In this document: positions 62,508-64,000 of the stretch, piece by piece
How positions within the stretch are numbered: position 1 is the first letter of the stretch
Layout: each line of letters starts with the position of its first letter
NCBI GenBank assembly: GCA_003586115.2
Contig: QVOM02000116.1
Span: 41,192,197 to 41,256,196, forward strand
Direction of reading: 5' to 3'
Length of the DNA: 64,000 bases
Origin: Salvator merianae
Lineage: Eukaryota; Chordata; Lepidosauria; Squamata; Teiidae
Translations under genes and position numbers: made by a program
The notes under the pieces: model-generated
Database searches by the model: none
What the model was told of the DNA's origin: nothing
What the model saw: the letters and a program-made list of their open reading frames with translations, nothing else

Positions 62508-62662
62508 GGGAGGTTGTTAGATGCCGTAGAGTGGGAGCCCTATTTCTAGTGACACATCCATGAAGTTTCTGATGCAGAAGGTTTGCAATACCCTCCTTAT
62601 GGAAGGAGATTTGGGATTGAACCTACAACTCTTTGGTTCTCAGGCAGTTGCTCTGCTAGCCC
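62508..62662 (-). mobile_element. tRNA-derived SINE (group A)
   Basis: The minus strand reads CTGCCTGAGAACCAAAGAGT and GTAGGTTCAATCCCAAATCT as tRNA-like head, and ends ACGGCATCTAACAACC, the usual tail form. Confidence 0.75.
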
Positions 62663-63039
62663 TTCTGCATGCAGTCTAAGGGAGGCTCCCAGTATACTTG
62701 CTGGTCTGATATGCCGGCCAGTGCAGAATCCCCTTTTAATTTGGAAGTGTTTGTACAATTAAAAACTATATATTGCAAAGGTCCTTGGGACAGGGATGTT
62801 TATCCCATATTATGAAGCAATGGGTTAAAATATGGTTTGTGGAAGGGTGAAGCCTCTGACCGGAGGCTTCACCCTTTCCTACCCCCTGATCTAGGAGCTG
62901 CCAGTGGATCATGACTACTGAAGAGCCATGAGTATCAATGGGCACTTCAAACCATACAAGGAAGCAGGTTCTGTTCCAGGAAGCTTCCAGTCCAACATCA
63001 GACAAGAGGAAAAAGACAGAAGAGGAAGGCAGTCATTGA

Positions 63040-63257
63040 GGCTGTGTTGAGACATAACAAAAGGGGCAACTCGGAAGCGCCTCATACAGGCAATGTGTGG
63101 CACATGTGCTCCCAAGTCTTCTCTAATCCATCTTTTCTAGCATACAATGGCCATGAGAAGGGAGAGGAGCAGACTGATGTGTGAACAATCCCATCTCTAA
63201 GTCAGCTCTGAGCTGCCTCAGAGATGCTTTTTATTTTTGTTGTGTCTGATCACAGCC
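63040..63257 (-). mobile_element. Non-autonomous DNA element, CTGTGATCAGACACAAC group
   Basis: GGCTGTGTTGAGACATAACA and TGTTGTGTCTGATCACAGCC are inverted ends with about four mismatches over 23 bases. It is a complete 218-bp copy, opposite in orientation to the one at 61337-61550. Confidence 0.82.
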
Positions 63258-63499
63258 CAAGTCACGAGTATACATAATATTGAATATTTAGGTGACATAT
63301 ATTCAGATTCTGTTTCTGTAGACTTTCCCAGACATGGTTCCTCTTCCCTTGTCAGGCTGAAACATCTCTGATCCAAGTCCATGATGACTGTATCCAATGG
63401 AACTTGGAATGGATCAACACCTGCAGTCTTCATGCTGGGAAAGACTTCCAGAATAGAAGAAGTAGGTGAATAGTCACTATCCACTAATGGTAGGCTTGA

Positions 63500-63640
63500 A
63501 TCCAAGTCACTACATCAACAATCCATGCAGTTTTCTTGGCAACCATATAGCAGTAGTTTGCCACTCTCTTCTTCCAATAAGCTGCTGGTGATTGAACCTA
63601 CAAAACAGATGCTCTGTTATTGAGCTATGGGCCTTCCTGT
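63500..63640 (-). mobile_element. tRNA-derived SINE (group A)
   Basis: The minus strand has CCCATAGCTCAATAACAGAG, GTAGGTTCAATCACCAGCAG, then GCCAAGAAAACTGCATGGAT, as in the copies at 51080 and 55684. Confidence 0.8.
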
Positions 63641-64000
63641 GGGCTATGAGGAGACATATGATGAATGTAAAGCCCTCCCCAGATGGCAAGAGCTCATGGA
63701 ACAAATGATCTCATCAAATACCATCTTAAGAGGAAGTCTCCTCAGACAGGCAGTGCAGGGTATAAAAGAGATCTTGCAATTGCTTGTTGCAATGGGCTGC
63801 CAGACACAGGCAGCAAACCCAGCATAGATATACTTGCCTACATGTCTGGTGAGCTGCATACAAAGTCACCTCACTGGGAACTCCCAGGAGCCAGCCAAGC
63901 ATACGCCCCCTTTCTTTTGTTGTTTTTTTGCATGTTTGCTGGTGCCTGGAAGTTCCCAGTGAGGCAAATTCATATGTACTTCATCAGATGTGCAGGTAAG
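63641..64000. mobile_element. DNA element of the CTCCAGATGGCA group, cut by the window edge
   Basis: CTCCCCAGATGGCAAGAGCT near 63675 matches the family end. From about 63826 on the sequence folds back: CTTGCCTACATGTCTG and CCTCACTGGGAACTCCCAGG against CCTGGAAGTTCCCAGTGAGG and CAGATGTGCAGGTAAG. The element runs off the right edge. Confidence 0.65.

Overview
The window looks like squamate reptile (probably lizard) nuclear DNA carrying one protein-coding exon in a repeat-rich, gene-poor setting. The organism call rests on three things. A 5S-rRNA-derived SINE lies at 22.8-23.0 kb, and many tRNA-derived SINEs resemble those of lizard and snake genomes. LINE relics of CR1, L2-like and L1 type occur with a Penelope-like element. 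The one recognisable exon encodes a vertebrate polarity protein. I ran no database search; all family names are from memory of consensus features.

The gene is PARD3 (Par-3), on the minus strand. Its first coding exon (44,426 down to 44,307) encodes 40 residues and ends at a consensus splice donor. It sits in a strong CpG island (about 43.1-45.1 kb). Everything left of 44,307 is therefore the 5' part of PARD3 intron 1; exon 2 is not in the window. Everything right of the island is upstream (5') flank, in which I recognise no host gene. The leader upstream of the ATG has almost no upstream ATGs, apart from one start-stop codon pair (ATG-TGA).

Intron 1 (1-44.3 kb) and the upstream flank (45.1-64 kb) are largely a graveyard of mobile elements. 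(a) Short non-autonomous DNA transposons, many of them foldback palindromes of 130-330 bp, form several terminal-repeat groups: TTTCTGCACT ends, CTGCATCCAGACATCAC ends, CTGTGATCAGACACAAC ends and CTCCAGATGGCA ends. Some are nested or abutting. (b) tRNA-derived SINEs are present in at least two head types, besides the 5S SINE. (c) LINE 3' fragments: CR1 at 5.7, 17.3 and 50.3 kb; L2-like at 27.8, 31.3, 55.5 and 59.6 kb; L1 ORF2 C-terminus at 53.5 kb. (d) A broken Penelope-like reverse transcriptase lies at 46.4-47.5 kb, about 1.4 kb beyond the CpG island. (e) Simple repeats and polypurine tracts.

Most open reading frames of 60-170 codons are chance frames in these repeats or in GC-rich DNA. The longest (420, 353 and 348 codons) are stop-poor frames of the CpG island. 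I found no operon-like system, CRISPR array, rRNA gene or functional tRNA gene. The most interesting material is the set of foldback elements, especially a nested insertion at 37.54-37.86 kb with a visible target-site duplication, and the start-stop codon pair in the PARD3 leader.
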